This document shows, in pieces, positions 45,918-59,397 of a stretch of DNA of 64,000 bases. Every line of letters begins with the position of its first letter. Positions within the stretch are counted from its first letter, which is position 1. A model generated the notes under the pieces. That model made no database searches. It was not told where the DNA came from and saw only the letters and a program-made list of their open reading frames with translations. The DNA is from Balanoglossus misakiensis (lineage: Eukaryota > Hemichordata): contig CM082576.2 in NCBI GenBank assembly GCA_040954595.2, positions 18,972,001 through 19,036,000 of the forward strand. Reading direction: 5' to 3'. The position numbers were made by a program, and so were the translations under genes.

Positions 45918-48388
45918 GTGTGGAAGCACTGATGATAAACTGTGGCAGACAGTTTTAAATGACGACAATCATCTTACTCTTATGTACATATGCGTTAATT
46001 TTGTGTGTACAAAATAACGTCCAATCCAAATATCTGCAAATTTTATGTGCGTGCATTCATATAGTGGACTGCCTTCGCTTCCTTCTATATTTCTTGCACG
46101 CCATATAAGAAGAATTTAGTTTTGACTCTTCTTTTCACTCAATTTGCTGTCTTTTCCTAATCTATGACACAGACTATGGTTGCCGCCACCTTGTCTGTTG
46201 TTAAGACAGCACTTGTGGCATAGATAAAAAAATTATAACTAGAGTCTCTGCTTTGGCAAGTGTGCGTTAGACGATCAATACCCTTTAACAAAACTCTGCT
46301 TAGAATTCAAATCATATTCTTTTCAAAATGTCAGCATCTGATTACATAGTGAATTAAAGCTGCAAGCAGTGTTCACTAGGCCCAAGCAATTCCCAGGGTT
46401 CCTACAGAATGCCAAGGATTATCTGCTGTGGATACCCACAATTTTGTCAAAAAGTTTTGATCCTAAACTGATCTATGTCCTACAAAATCGAAACTTCTAG
46501 ATCTATTGGTTAGCCTAGAATTAGGAGTGTACATAATTAATTAGGTCAACAGGGGTCCTGAAACTAACCATCAAATTTTAGACACAGCTTAAATCAATTT
46601 CCCATTGTACAGTTACTATATGCCGCCCTAAATTTCAGTCTGATTGACAAATGTGAAGAAAATTAAAAAGAGATGTCGTCTGATACATTGCCATTTTCTG
46701 TGAAGTGACTTTAAAAGAAAACTGTTTTGTTTGTATTCAACTGCAGCAGCAACAACAAGCCAGCAGAACACAAGCAACCATTCCACCACCAAAACAACAA
46801 ACAGCAGCAACAAAACAAACATGGCAACAACAACAACAACAGCAGCAGTTATCACAACAACAACAACAACAACAACAGCTGTAACTAGGACAACAGCCAA
46901 GGCCGCGACCAAAGGTACCTCAGATGGGCTTGGCACCCAGCTTGCAACAAACACAGCAACAATCAAGTACTCTGCTGGCTGATGACCGGAGATTTTTTGA
47001 TATTCTGAATCAATAAATTTATACAGGAAACTGACTATAATGAACAGGAGACTGTTCATGCCTTTATTACCATTGTAACTTCTATATACTAAATGAAACA
47101 CAGATGCCCAAAGAAATGTCAAAAATTTCTCAAGGTATGCGGGAATTTTCAAATATTCCAGACAGTCGAGTGTTGGGGATTTGGAATATTTATCACTCTC
47201 ATTTACTGTATACAGACATATCCATTCCAAAGCTATCACCTCCACTCATTCTTCAGTGTTCCTTGATTTAAAAAAAAATAATTTCGAAACAGATCAAATA
47301 ACACGAAATTGTTATTCCAGTGTAGTAACAGAATATACTCGGTCTGTACTAATTCTTGCATTAGCTTTACATTGTTTCCATCACAATGCCCTATTTCAAT
47401 ATAACCATATTTGTATGCCGGGCGGATGTAACTAGTTGTCAGTGTCTATTGTAATACAAAGTCTGCCATACACAAAGCAACTGTGCATTGTCTTCTGGTG
47501 TGAAAAAAAGATACTTAGGATGTATGTAAAATGGGAAATTTTCATGAGAGATAAATTCGCCCGAATCATGCAAGTGCTAAAAAAACACGAAAACTAAAAA
47601 GTCGCGTAAACATGTTTTTCAGAAATAATGATGAATTGAAATTCGAGAATGCGATAATTAATCGTTGCATAACAGTTGCCACATTTGATATTATGAAAAT
47701 TTCCCGTTGAGAAAATTTCATGTTTTACAGTATATAGCCATATTTTTTCCACTTCCAAAACTAACATCAAGAGTCATGCATGCCACTGGCCCAATAAAGC
47801 CTGATAGCTCTTGCTGGGAATTGTGATGTAACTAGCATCCCCCTTAAAGTCACTGACATTAACTGAACAATGGCGATTGTGTGTAAGGTTATAGTAAAGG
47901 CAAGGCTAATTTAAATTTAAAATGGTACCAATCCTTAATCACACATATGTATCCTTTGACCAATCATTGGAAAAACAAAGTCCGTGATTGACTTCAAAGG
48001 GATGCTAATTACATCACGATTCCCTGCAAGGGATATTATGCTTTATTTGGCCAGTGGCATGCATAGTTTTTTGAAAGCAAAGCAGATAAAATACAGCTAT
48101 ATACTAGACTAATACCTTATTAACTCCTGATCATTGGAGAATGTATCTCTAAAGTTACTCTCTATCGCTCCCTCAGGGAAGAGAGCAGTAGACAGCTCTT
48201 TGAGTGTCAGAACTTCCAGTTGTATACCAATCATTTGTATTACCCAATCACAGACTTTGTGTTATTGGTCATTTATCTATCCAATTGAAACTCATGTGTT
48301 CATTGGAGCATTACACCAAAGAAGTCACACTATAACAGTGACAATACAACACTTGCAAAAACATGGATTGCTCAGGTCAGCCTATCTG
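45918..48388 (+). repeat. 2.47-kb tandem duplication, first copy
   Basis: Almost identical to 48389-50853. The clearest difference is two CAA triplets fewer in the second copy, plus isolated substitutions such as GCGGG/GCAGG. The junction is visible: CAGCCTATCTGGT|GTGGAAGCAC at 48390. It includes the terminal Q-rich exon and about 1.4 kb downstream. Confidence 0.95.
46747..47016 (+). pseudogene. Terminal Q-rich exon (putative MED25 3' exon), first copy
   Basis: Acceptor TTCAACTGCAG. The frame starts QQQQASRTQATIPPPKQQ, continues with Trp in a poly-Gln tract, meets TAA at 46882-46884 (in QQL-stop-LGQQPRPRP), then reads on in the same frame to SSTLLADDRRFFDILNQ and a natural TAA. The acidic/hydrophobic end looks like a genuine protein C-terminus. 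The internal stop is CAA to TAA in appearance. MED25 identity is inferred from position only. Confidence 0.5.
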
Positions 48389-50853
48389 GTGTGGAAGCAC
48401 TGATGATAAACTGTGGCAGACAGTTTTAAATGACGACAATCATCTTACTCTTATGTACATATGCGTTAATTTTGTGTGTACAAAATAACGTCCAATCCAA
48501 ATATCTGCAAATTTTATGTGCGTGCATTCATATAGTGGACTGCCTTCGCTTCCTTCTATATTTCTTGCACGCCATATAAGAAGAATTTAGTTTTGACTCT
48601 TCTTTTCACTCAATTTGCTGTCTTTTCCTAATCTATGACACAGACTATGGTTGCCGCCACCTTGTCTGTTGTTAAGACAGCACTTGTGGCATAGATAAAA
48701 AAATTATAACTAGAGTCTCTGCTTTGGCAAGTGTGCGTTAGACGATCAATACCCTTTAACAAAACTCTGCTTAGAATTCAAATCATATTCTTTTCAAAAT
48801 GTCAGCATCTGATTACATAGTGAATTAAAGCTGCAAGCAGTGTTCACTAGGCCCAAGCAATTCCCAGGGTTCCTACAGAATGCCAAGGATTATCTGCTGT
48901 GGATACCCACAATTTTGTCAAAAAGTTTTGATCCTAAACTGATCTATGTCCTACAAAATCGAAACTTCTAGATCTATTGGTTAGCCTAGAATTAGGAGTG
49001 TACATAATTAATTAGGTCAACAGGGGTCCTGAAACTAACCATCAAATTTTAGACACAGCTTAAATCAATTTCCCATTGTACAGTTACTATATGCCGCCCT
49101 AAATTTCAGTCTGATTGACAAATGTGAAGAAAATTAAAAAGAGATGTCGTCTGATACATTGCCATTTTCTGTGAAGTGACTTTAAAAGAAAACTGTTTTG
49201 TTTGTATTCAACTGCAGCAGCAACAACAAGCCAGCAGAACACAAGCAACCATTCCACCACCAAAACAACAAACAGCAGCAACAAAACAAACATGGCAACA
49301 ACAACAACAACAGCAGCAGTTATCACAACAACAACAACAACAGCTGTAACTAGGACAACAGCCAAGGCCGCGACCAAAGGTACCTCAGATGGGCTTGGCA
49401 CCCAGCTTGCAACAAACACAGCAACAATCAAGTACTCTGCTGGCTGATGACCGGAGATTTTTTGATATTCTGAATCAATAAATTTATACAGGAAACTGAC
49501 TATAATGAACAGGAGACTGTTCATGCCTTTATTACCATTGTAACTTCTATATACTAAATGAAACACAGATGCCCAAAGAAATGTCAAAAATTTCTCAAGG
49601 TATGCAGGAATTTTCAAATATTCCAAACAGTCGAGTGTTGGGGATTTGGAATATTTATCACTCTCATTTACTGTATACAGACATATCCATTCCAAAGCTA
49701 TCACCTCCACTCATTCTTCAGTGTTCCTTGATTTAAAAAAAAATAATTTCGAAACAGATCAAATAACACGAAATTGTTATTCCAGTGTAGTAACAGAATA
49801 TACTCGGTCTGTACTAATTCTTGCATTAGCTTTACATTGTTTCCATCACAATGCCCTATTTCAATATAACCATATTTGTATGCCGGGCGGATGTAACTAG
49901 TTGTCAGTGTCTATTGTAATACAAAGTCTGCCATACACAAAGCAACTGTGCATTGTCTTCTGGTGTGAAAAAAAGATACTTAGGATGTATGTAAAATGGG
50001 AAATTTTCATGAGAGATAAATTCGCCCGAATCATGCAAGTGCTAAAAAAACACGAAAACTAAAAAGTCGCGTAAACATGTTTTTCAGAAATAATGATGAA
50101 TTGAAATTCGAGAATGCGATAATTAATCGTTGCATAACAGTTGCCACATTTGATATTATGAAAATTTCCCGTTGCGAAAATTTCATGTTTTACAGTATAT
50201 AGCCATATTTTTTCCACTTCCAAAACTAACATCAAGAGTCATGCATGCCACTGGCCCAATAAAGCCTGATAGCTCTTGCTGGGAATTGTGATGTAACTAG
50301 CATCCCCCTTAAAGTCACTGACATTAACTGAACAATGGCGATTGTGTGTAAGGTTATAGTAAAGGCAAGGCTAATTTAAATTTAAAATGGTACCAATCCT
50401 TAATCACACATATGTATCCTTTGACCAATCATTGGAAAAACAAAGTCCGTGATTGACTTCAAAGGGATGCTAATTACATCACGATTCCCTGCAAGGGATA
50501 TTATGCTTTATTTGGCCAGTGGCATGCATAGTTTTTTGAAAGCAAAGCAGATAAAATACAGCTATATACTAGACTAATACCTTATTAACTCCTGATCATT
50601 GGAGAATGTATCTCTAAAGTTACTCTCTATCGCTCCCTCAGGGAAGAGAGCAGTAGACAGCTCTTTGAGTGTCAGAACTTCCAGTTGTATACCAATCATT
50701 TGTATTACCCAATCACAGACTTTGTGTTATTGGTCATTTATCTATCCAATTGAAACTCATGTGTTCATTGGAGCATTACACCAAAGAAGTCACACTATAA
50801 CAGTGACAATACAACACTTGCAAAAACATGGATTGCTCAGGTCAGCCTATCTG
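48389..50853 (+). repeat. 2.47-kb tandem duplication, second copy
   Basis: Second copy, 2465 bp, ending CAGCCTATCTGGT then TCCAGATTATCTG, where unique sequence begins. Confidence 0.95.
49218..49481 (+). pseudogene. Terminal Q-rich exon, second copy
   Basis: As the first copy but with two fewer Gln codons. It carries the same internal TAA at 49347-49349, so the stop predates the duplication. It ends DDRRFFDILNQ. Confidence 0.5.
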
Positions 50854-52595
50854 GTTCCAGATTATCTGTGACCCAACTAATGCAGCTATAATGAATGTGT
50901 TTGGTTATATACAGAGATTTGTAGATTGTATAAGACGTGTTAATATCACACTCTAGCATGGGGCAATGTATATTTATCTTGTGAAAGCCACAAAGTCACT
51001 AGCTCTTGATGTTCATTTTCTATTTTTGTTGTTGAATAATTTATTATGAAATTAGATTGAAGCTGAACTCACGACATATGTGTGGACATAACACGTTTAT
51101 ACGTCCATGTCATAATTTTTGTTAAAGCCAAACAATTAAATATCACCATTATAACAAAATTAACAACAATGTAACCCCGGGGCTGTCACTTTTTTGAATG
51201 GATACCGATCCAGAGTTAATGTTTCATTGGAAAGTCTAACAGTGTTTTGAAATGTCACATTGTAATTTGAAAGTTTGGGCTTGGGCAGTGACAATGACAT
51301 TGTTTGTGTACACAATTTGAAATGGAGCTCTATGAAAAGAGAAAAGTGGTGTGTGGAAAAGAATGAAGTCTTTGGGCTTATATCAGGTGCCTTCATTTGA
51401 CTCTCAAGGAGAGTTTTGTAAAACAATTAACTTGTTGTGTGTCAGCATTATTGGGAAAGATTAAGCACACACATGTATACAGGTTAGATTATAATGGAAA
51501 ATCACCATCAGCCTTTTTTCTTAGCACACTCACCTTTCACCCCCAGTTCCCTGTGTAGACATCCAACTTTTCCAACAGAAACAATGGATTTGGACAGAAC
51601 CATTAGTTCATTTGAATACCGGTATGTATGTAATATGTGTATTTATAACATACATCATGCTAACACTGTGTCATGATTCACCAGAATCCGTCACGTGATA
51701 AGAAAATAGAATCGACTATGAATCCTCTAGGGAAATAGCAGAAAATATATAAACTGGTCACGTGACCAACAGGATATAAAAGAATCCCATGCATATACTT
51801 TGTCAGTTCACCTCTGTAGCCAGACTGGCCATACGTATGAACTGATGATGTCCCTGTTATAGGCATATGTCTTGTGAAACATATAAACCACTTTGGTGTG
51901 TTTTGTGTTTGGTGAACAGCGTGACAAGCATGTTAGAATCAAACTATTACATGCATGTTAAGAAATATAGTCTGTTATATGGAAGTGACCATAGTTGCCA
52001 TATTATTAAAATCACATTTTTAATATCAATATTCACATGTCATTGCTTTCTACGTTTCTTGAATTTCCTATCATTTTATGTTAACAAAAACAAGAGCCTT
52101 CTGTGACAACTTTCGAAAATATTTCATGTAATCAGCCATTCATTTTATGTGTGTGTGAATAATGACCCCATGAGGCTGTAGAATCATGTATAGTGCTGAA
52201 GGGGACGCCATCCATAGCTTTCATATTGCATAAGATGCTAAGTTGGTATTTTCCACATATTGCTTTTTTGTACTGAGAGTTCTGTATGTTACGCAGTCCT
52301 TAAGAAGAGCTTTTGACAAACATTTCATTGTACTTTCAAGACTGCTACAGTATTTAGATATTATATGCAGTATTAGGAAGAAATATCTTTAATATTTTTA
52401 TTCTAACAATTTTCCCATCATGCTAAACAAGTAGACAGAAATGTCATGTTAGGATTTTTGCATACATAAAATAAATATTCTGACAAAATAAGTGCTTTTG
52501 TCTGTCTCTTTGATTTCAGGTGAGGATCAGTATTTGTTGTTGCTTTTTCCAGCGTAGATTCCAATCAGAAGACAATTGTGATGAACAGTATGTTC
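50854..52595. other. No feature recognised
   Basis: AT-rich sequence without a convincing exon or repeat. It contains an AT-rich tract at 50990-51170 and GTCACGTGA-type motifs near 51690 and 51757, but nothing I would call a gene. Confidence 0.5.
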
Positions 52596-52599
52596 TGTT

Positions 52600-53460
52600 T
52601 GATTGGGACCTTATGAGATTGGTTGCATCTGTATGGATGTATGGGTGTATGTCCGTCCACATCAAAAACTTGAAAACCGCTGCGCGTACAACCTCGATAT
52701 TTGTTGTGTAGATGCATACCGGGCTGTAGATGGGAGTTTGTTCAAACAAAGTTGTCATTGCCCAAAATATGTAAATTATCAGGGAAAAACCTAAATTTGG
52801 TCAAAACTCAGAAAATCAACAACCACTGGTCATAATGATTCTGTATGTTTTGAGCTAATACTGTGAATTTTCCATTTTTTATGCATATTTTGTCTTTTTC
52901 CACATATTTGGTAATAAAACCTACTTTCTGGAATTAATCAGCCCAGCGCTTTGAAATTTAGTATGGAGCTTCATATAGGTGATCTGAGATACTAAAGTTT
53001 TGTTTAAATTGCTGCAAAATTTGCATAATTATAATTTTGGAGCAATTTTTACATTTTTGATCATTTTTTTCCTGTAAAACCGCTCGTAAGATCGCTTTGG
53101 AAATTTGCATGCATGTTCAAATCAACTTGAAGAATTCAATAGTATATTTTTGTGGTGATTTTAACCATTTTTGTTCAAAATTCATTCTCAGAACCCTCTA
53201 CTCCATTGCTTTCAAATTTGATTTAAAGGTTCCTTCCTGAGTTGTCATGATAATTTACAAAACCAATGATGAAAGTGTCAATCTTTTGTGTGGGCAATAT
53301 CTTGTATTTTGGGGGCATATTTTCCAATTTTGAAAAATTGCATTTCCCAGAAAGTGTAAGGCTGATTACTTTAAAATTTAAGTTAATAGGATTGGCTTAT
53401 TTAGAATTATAATGGAATCAAATTATAGGTAATTCAAAACTGTTATATTTTGTAGGATAT
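52600..53460 (+). repeat. Dispersed repeat family, copy 2
   Basis: Colinear with 7375-8290: GGGACCTTATGAGATTGGTT, CATCAAAAACTTGAAAACC, TTTTGTCTTTTTCCACAT and CAGAACCCTCTACTCCATTG. Indels are frequent, and no frame is conserved. Confidence 0.75.
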
Positions 53461-53479
53461 TTTGTTTTATCATACATGC

Positions 53480-56195
53480 AACGCCCGTATTTGGCACTTT
53501 CTATTGTTCTCGTCCCGAAGATATTTTACGGTATTACACTGAGTGCAATATATCTTCACTCCGCGTCTCGAACTATTTTTGAGAACGCTCGGCACGACAG
53601 TTCGCTGCGCGTGCGAGCGACGTACGGGGCATAGGACGCTAGTGGAGAGCAGTGTTGTAAAATTCGGTTATTAGAAGCTATAATAATGTTTTCAAAGTTG
53701 GCTGTTTTGCCATGTTGAATGTATCATTTTTACTTCTTCGAAATTCTCAATGCAAAATAATTGTTAACATGATAGTTTGAAAGAGAACGTAGACAATTTT
53801 ATTTTGAATGCGGATGTGCCCATCGTAGTGAAAGCTGCCAACCCCCTTAAAATGATACTACGGCCCACACGTCATACGTCACAACATGGCTACTGCCGTG
53901 ATCCCAGGGCGCCTGTTCAAATTTGAAATTGTTTTTCTCGGCGCATTTTCGCAAATCGTACTGTTTTATAGGTAGGCATGTATGATAAAGGGGTTATTAC
54001 ACGAATTTTGGTCGATAACGCGACGCATTCTCGTGATGTCCGTATTTTGATGAGTTGCAAAGCAACGAGTCAAAATACGGACCCCTAAATATACAACAAA
54101 ACATTTTATCTCCGCGACCAGCTGTTCAATTTGGTGCATGGACAGTGTTGGACTCATGATCTGTCTATGTTTAGAAAATTTGATCAAATTCATGATGACT
54201 TGGATTGAATTGAATCAATGTTTATTCGCTCTAGGAACACTTTATTGACTACAAACTTTTGTTTTGTTGTTTGTTGGATGGGTAAAATTTAAGACCTCTC
54301 GGCCAACGCGGAGCAGAGTTTAATTAGTTTGAAGTTGTGAAAATCGACGAAACAGAGCGAAAAAACGGCAATTTGCGCTGTCGGCACATTTCTTCTGCCT
54401 CGATTTATCGACACCAGGACCTCCCCCCCCCAAAAAAAATATATCAATTATGGATCATCAAATAACTAGACTGCATCGTCCATGAAATCAAACTCGACGA
54501 CAAAAAAACTTCGCCGATTCCGAGGTAAACGCATCCCGACAGGATAAGAACTCCGCTATGTGACATCATCTGATTTCTCTGTAAACATTGGTTGGTCGTT
54601 ACTTCGGGAACGGCACTTAATCTTCTCGGTTGGGCCTTTAATTTCCATGACCCCGGTCGATTCGGCCAAGACGCAAACCGATTCTTCACTTTGCAGTTCA
54701 GTAAAGTTGGCGAACGGGATAGTCTGTTAATGGTGAATGCAGGCCTGTACGCAGTGCTAGCGAACGGGACAAATTGACATAATAAAAGCGAGTGTTGTCA
54801 GATTAGTGGGACTGTCATATCATGAACACAATACGGGAGGCGTGATAAGGGCATTATAAAGAGCGAGCGTGAAACTGACATGGAAACGATCGACAGTACG
54901 GTACAGCACAGTGGCTGTGGGTAGAGCGAGCATGTTGCTGTGCCGAACACATTTACCATGTTTGTTAAATACAAAACACACCGACTTGACCTGCGGCCGC
55001 AGCTGCAGCTTCCTAACGCGCCCTAATCCAAGCAGTTTACGATCTCGTGGATCGTGGTTGGACTGACAAAATGACCCAGAAAGAGAACCACATTAGGAAG
55101 TATTATAGGTCTGTTTCCTCAAAGTCCAATAAGTGCAAAACTTAACGCACATCAAAATGTTGCCCAGACAACGGTAGTTAGCAGTTTGCTTGCTCGGTTT
55201 GAAATGCGCGGCTGTGGTAGAAAATTACCCCCTGTTCTTTGGGACGTGAGCCACCCCCCTGAGACAATGGTGCACTCACACTCGAGAACATAGGTTTGCT
55301 ATTTGCATATACAAATGGAATATTCCTTCGAATGCGAGCATGTTCCAGTGCGTTCTAAAATAATAAAATATGCAGCTATAGCATGTATGCATATTCATTG
55401 GTGTGTCGTAATGCTAACTTTGGTCTGTGATTGGGTAACAAGTCCCACTCTCCATAACAACAGGTGATCATTGACCCGTTTCCGGTGTGTGACGTCGGGT
55501 TTCAATCACTTTCCTTCTTACTGCCGCGGGATCAAGACGTCTTTTCGGTAGGCTCATAATCCAGTCATTGCTTTTAGTACCATAGCCTATATAGCTACGT
55601 TACCGTCGCTCGATTGTTTTGTCTGGTATTAGGTGATTTGCAGCTATCCGTTCAACACCTTGTAGTTGAACAGAAGTAGGTCTTATTCCAGAAAAAAATC
55701 CGAGCTACGGGCGTGCAGCTAGCCATGCCTCTCGGCCATTCTGTGTATGGCTTCGCTGCTGACCCTGAGGTCATAATCGAGAAAGTCTAGTCATATTCAT
55801 AGGGCTATACTCTGTGAGAATTTTATTGCTAGGCCTCTTGCCTAAGCGCACGTAGAGCCAGTGTTTGCATTTTTTTTAATTTTACGGTTTAAACGTGGTT
55901 GGTGTATTTTCGCTTTTCTGTTTGTTTTTTCGTAACATTTTACTGTTTACATGTTGTTGGCGTATTTTCGTTTTTCTGGTGTGATTTCCACCTCACTGTT
56001 GGCATACTTAAACAATTATCCTAATTTTTATTGGGCAAACCGATAAAACCAGAACCACCACAAGTAAAGAAAATTGTAATCTGTTTGGTGATAACCCTTT
56101 TAGCTTTGAAAGATAACCGATTTGATGTTTTAGTAAAACCAAATTTTTGACCAGGGTGACAAGCATTTTTTTCTCCAAGAGTCGTGTTGCTTTGA
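53480..56195. other. Unassigned region with GC-richer blocks
   Basis: 53510-55760 has more CpG than most of the window, with blocks around 53560-53640, 54540-55070 and 55480-55760. A donor-like TTTTCG|GTAGGC is at about 55540. These may be promoter-proximal DNA of a gene to the right, or old elements. I find no supported coding exon. Confidence 0.35.
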
Positions 56196-56199
56196 AGCA

Positions 56200-56645
56200 T
56201 ACATTTGGATATATGGTCCCATTTGATGAAAACCTGGTTGATGAAAAATGTGCATATTTATAATTTTGTAGAATTTTTTGTCTTTTTTGGTCAAAAATTG
56301 TTTTATCTAAAACTGCTTGTCAGATTGCTTTCAAATTTTGCAGGGTTGTTCCTTGGGAATAATTAAGTGAGATGTTTTAGAAAAATACTTGAAATTTGCA
56401 TATTTGCGTTTTGTGTGTGATAGTTTTGGAATTTTTCATTAAAAATTATTTTCTTTCAAACTGATTGTCAGATTGCCTTGAGCTTTGGTAGGCATGTTCC
56501 CTGAAGCGATTGACGTAAGATATTGTACAATTTTGGTGAAAATACTGATTTTTCTGAAACTGCATATGGGATTGCTTTGAAATTTGATAGGATTATTGCA
56601 ATGGGTAACCCAAGTTTTGTCTGATTGTGTTGATTTCCCTATACT
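56200..56645 (+). repeat. Diverged member of the dispersed repeat family
   Basis: Repeats of (C/G)AGATTGCTTTGAAATTTG and TGGTCAAAAATTG at about 100-bp spacing resemble 7860-8060 and 53080-53260. Confidence 0.5.
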
Positions 56646-57326
56646 GAGACTCGCCAAGTACACTATATGTTTATATTACTAGAGAGTTCAGAATCCAATA
56701 TGGCCCCCATACGAACTGGGACATACTGTGTAATCAGATTATTTTCTAAACTTGTCATATTTTAATTTCTCGATCTCACAAATAAAAATGACATGCCAAA
56801 AACTGAGTAACTTTCGTTTCTTCCCGCTTGGTGTCCATTAAAGTCTTTTTCCTCCCACTGGGAAAGTGGCTAGAGTCAATATGTGCATAATGGCAGCATT
56901 ATATGGCACTGAATAAATGGCAGGGGTGTTTACATCTCCTAATTTGTTTTCACTTAAACCATTATAAATATCTAACAGTATATGATCATATTGTGTATGC
57001 AACTCGGAGATGTGTTTCACTTCAGGGTTGGAAGTTTGTTTAGTCAAGTCTGGGAAGTGACATGTCTTCAAAGTGACTGATGTTATCTGCTTAGAGCTGA
57101 ATGCCCATTGGTGTTCTTTCCTAGGAATACATTTTCTTTGCATTTCATAGACCTGTGTATAATTATAATTTCAGTTATATATTCTAATTTGCGTTTAGGT
57201 AGAGTATGCATGGAATTAAAATAATTATTCTGTAATTACCCAACAAAAATGTTTGTCTTACAATTGTCTAGCAAGTGGATATTTTGATTGTTAATTTGCA
57301 CAGGCAACGTTATGGAAGTAGCATAA

Positions 57327-57587
57327 AGAGTATTCAATAATATAGCAGACCTTCTAGCCAGAAAGAAGAGCTTAGAAGATTTATCAGCTCATAATATTCC
57401 TTTAACCAATGAACTTTATATGAACTTGCACACCTGCCTTCAAGATACAGGGATTAATGTTCAGGAAACCTTACCAGCTCTAGTACATTTATTTCAGCCA
57501 GAAATTGAATTACCAGATAAAAAAATCAGTAATTTTACAAAGATACAGTCAGAAAATAAATGGAGAAAGCCAGCAAGGAAGGCATAA
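57327..57587 (+). CDS. Open frame of unknown origin without ATG (possible last exon)
   Basis: After TAA at 57324 a frame of 86 codons runs to TAA at 57585-57587: RVFNNIADLLARKKSLEDLS, AHNIPLTNELYMNLHTCLQD, TGINVQETLPALVHLFQPEI, then ENKWRKPARKA. The amino-acid mix (helical, amphipathic, with ordered Leu/Ile spacing) looks like real protein rather than chance. TTTGCACAG at 57295-57303 could be an acceptor, but the in-frame TAA at 57324 then lies inside the exon. It may be a transposon- or host-gene remnant. I do not recognise it. Confidence 0.4.
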   Translation, partial: RVFNNIADLLARKKSLEDLSAHNIPLTNELYMNLHTCLQDTGINVQETLPALVHLFQPEIELPDKKISNFTKIQSENKWRKPARKA

Positions 57588-58492
57588 AAGTGGAATACAT
57601 GAAAGACACAGTTAGCTTAAACTACATGTGTATGCAGTAAAAACTGTATGGTGCAAGGACGTTCATTTTTATGATTTATAGCCAGCCAGTCTTTCCATGC
57701 ATATCATACCAAAATTAATATGAAAATTGTGTAAATGTTAATAGACTACAAGGAAAGTACAAATACATGTAGAAATTACACTATCCAACTTTCTCCACTT
57801 TTGATATCTGCTCAACACAGGCAAGCAAAAGGGCCGATCTGAGAGTTTGACTTGAATGATGGCAATTTTTGCTGTCCAGAAGTAACTGTATAAAATATTT
57901 TTTGGTAGTAGTATTATTGCTCAAAATACACAAGAATTTAAATATCTCCGCTCGCTACAGTGATTGAACTGATTTTCAGCAAATTGCAGTGTATAAATAA
58001 ACATTGCCATCTAATGAAATATCAATCCAATATGGCCGCCCATTTGCAATGGTAAAATGCTAGGTTTTTCCTTTTTTGAGCGCCTGGGAATTTAAATTAT
58101 AATCCAGATATCAAACACTTAAGTCACTATCTGTATCTGCACATATATTGTAATATATTCTGAAAATTTCGTTACAATTAGATCAACTATGATTGAGACA
58201 CGGAACATCAAACATTGCAAAATTTCATATTTCCCATGGTGCCATGCAAAAAATAGAGAGATTTTCTTTACAAGTTTAGATGATCTCCTGTAAAACTGAA
58301 AGAAGTATTCTTCTGTGAATCGTGCATAATTTTTTGAAAAATGTTGAAGGTACTTGAGAATATCAGTATTTTTTTATGCTTTTGTACCTTGAAAACTGGT
58401 GAACCGATTTTGATAATTTTCTTTATTATAACCTACAAAGACCTATAAACATTTTTTATCAGTAAAATAAACAGCCTTATATAATTTTACTG

Positions 58493-59182
58493 GTCCAGCT
58501 GTTACAGAGACCACTGGCTATTTTATTATAAACTGGTGGTAGGTCAGTGAATGCCTCTGTCTGATTGGACTAATTAGCTTGTCATACTCGCATGTATTTT
58601 TAAAGACAGTTTTTGGACAACAATCAGCTGTGGTCCAGCTGTTACAGAGACCTCCGGCTATTTATTATAAACTGGTGGTAGGTCAGTAAATGCCTCTGTC
58701 TGATTGGACTAATTAGCTTGTCATACTCGCATGTATTTTACAGACAGTTTTTGGACAAAAATCAGTTGTGGTCCAGCTGTTACAGAGACCACCGGCTATT
58801 TTATTATAAACTGGTGGTAGGTCAGTGAATGCCTCTGTCTGATAGGACTAATTAGCTTGTCATACTCGCATGTATTTTACAGACAATTTTTGGACAAAAA
58901 TAAGTTGTGGTCCAGCTGTTACAGAGACCACCGACTATTTTATTATAAACTGGTGGTAGGTCAGTGAATGCCCTTGTCTGATAGGACTAATTAGCTTGTC
59001 ATACTCGCATGAATTTTACAGACAGTTTTTGGACAAAAATCAGCTGTAGTCCAGCTGTTACAGAGACCACCGGTTATTTTATTATAAACTGGTGGTAGGT
59101 CAGTGAATGCCTCTGTCTGATTGGACTAATTAGCTTGTCATACTCGCATGTATTTTACAGACAGTTTTTGGACAAAAATCTG
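58493..59182. repeat. 139-bp satellite, five copies
   Basis: Units start GTCCAGCTGTTACAGAGACC at 58493, 58633, 58771, 58910 and 59049 (138-140-bp spacing). Each contains TATTATAAACTGGTGGTAGG, TAGCTTGTCATACTCGCATG and ACAGACAGTTTTTGGACAAA. They differ by only a few bases. Confidence 0.96.
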
Positions 59183-59397
59183 TTTTTTTAGTGCTGCTTG
59201 TAGGATTGCAGTGACACATAACACTTGATTGGGCATAGTGAATTTTTTTATGTTTCCAAAGTATTTGAATATTTTTGCCATATATGCTTGCCAATGTCGC
59301 CCGTGATTTTAATTCTGGCGAATACCTAAAATCTGTGTAATCCCCAAATGGCACAACAGTATCCTATATGCTATGTTTTAAGAAGTTAATTATACAT

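Noticed and set aside
46360-46400. AATTAAAGCTGCAAGCAGTG motif, resembling the start of a dispersed repeat found in several animals
   Set aside because: Only this short stretch is recognisable, and no boundaries or second independent copy in the window support an element.
46628-47245. 205-aa minus-strand frame with a Val/Ala-rich hydrophobic stretch (and its twin at 49099-49710)
   Set aside because: It is the reverse complement of the CAA-rich exon and its 3' flank. The hydrophobic run is the antisense of poly-Gln codons, and the second copy is explained by the tandem duplication.
54592-55066. Possible coding exons in the GC-richer block
   Set aside because: Frames of 61-65 aa without domain motifs or paired splice sites; composition alone explains them.
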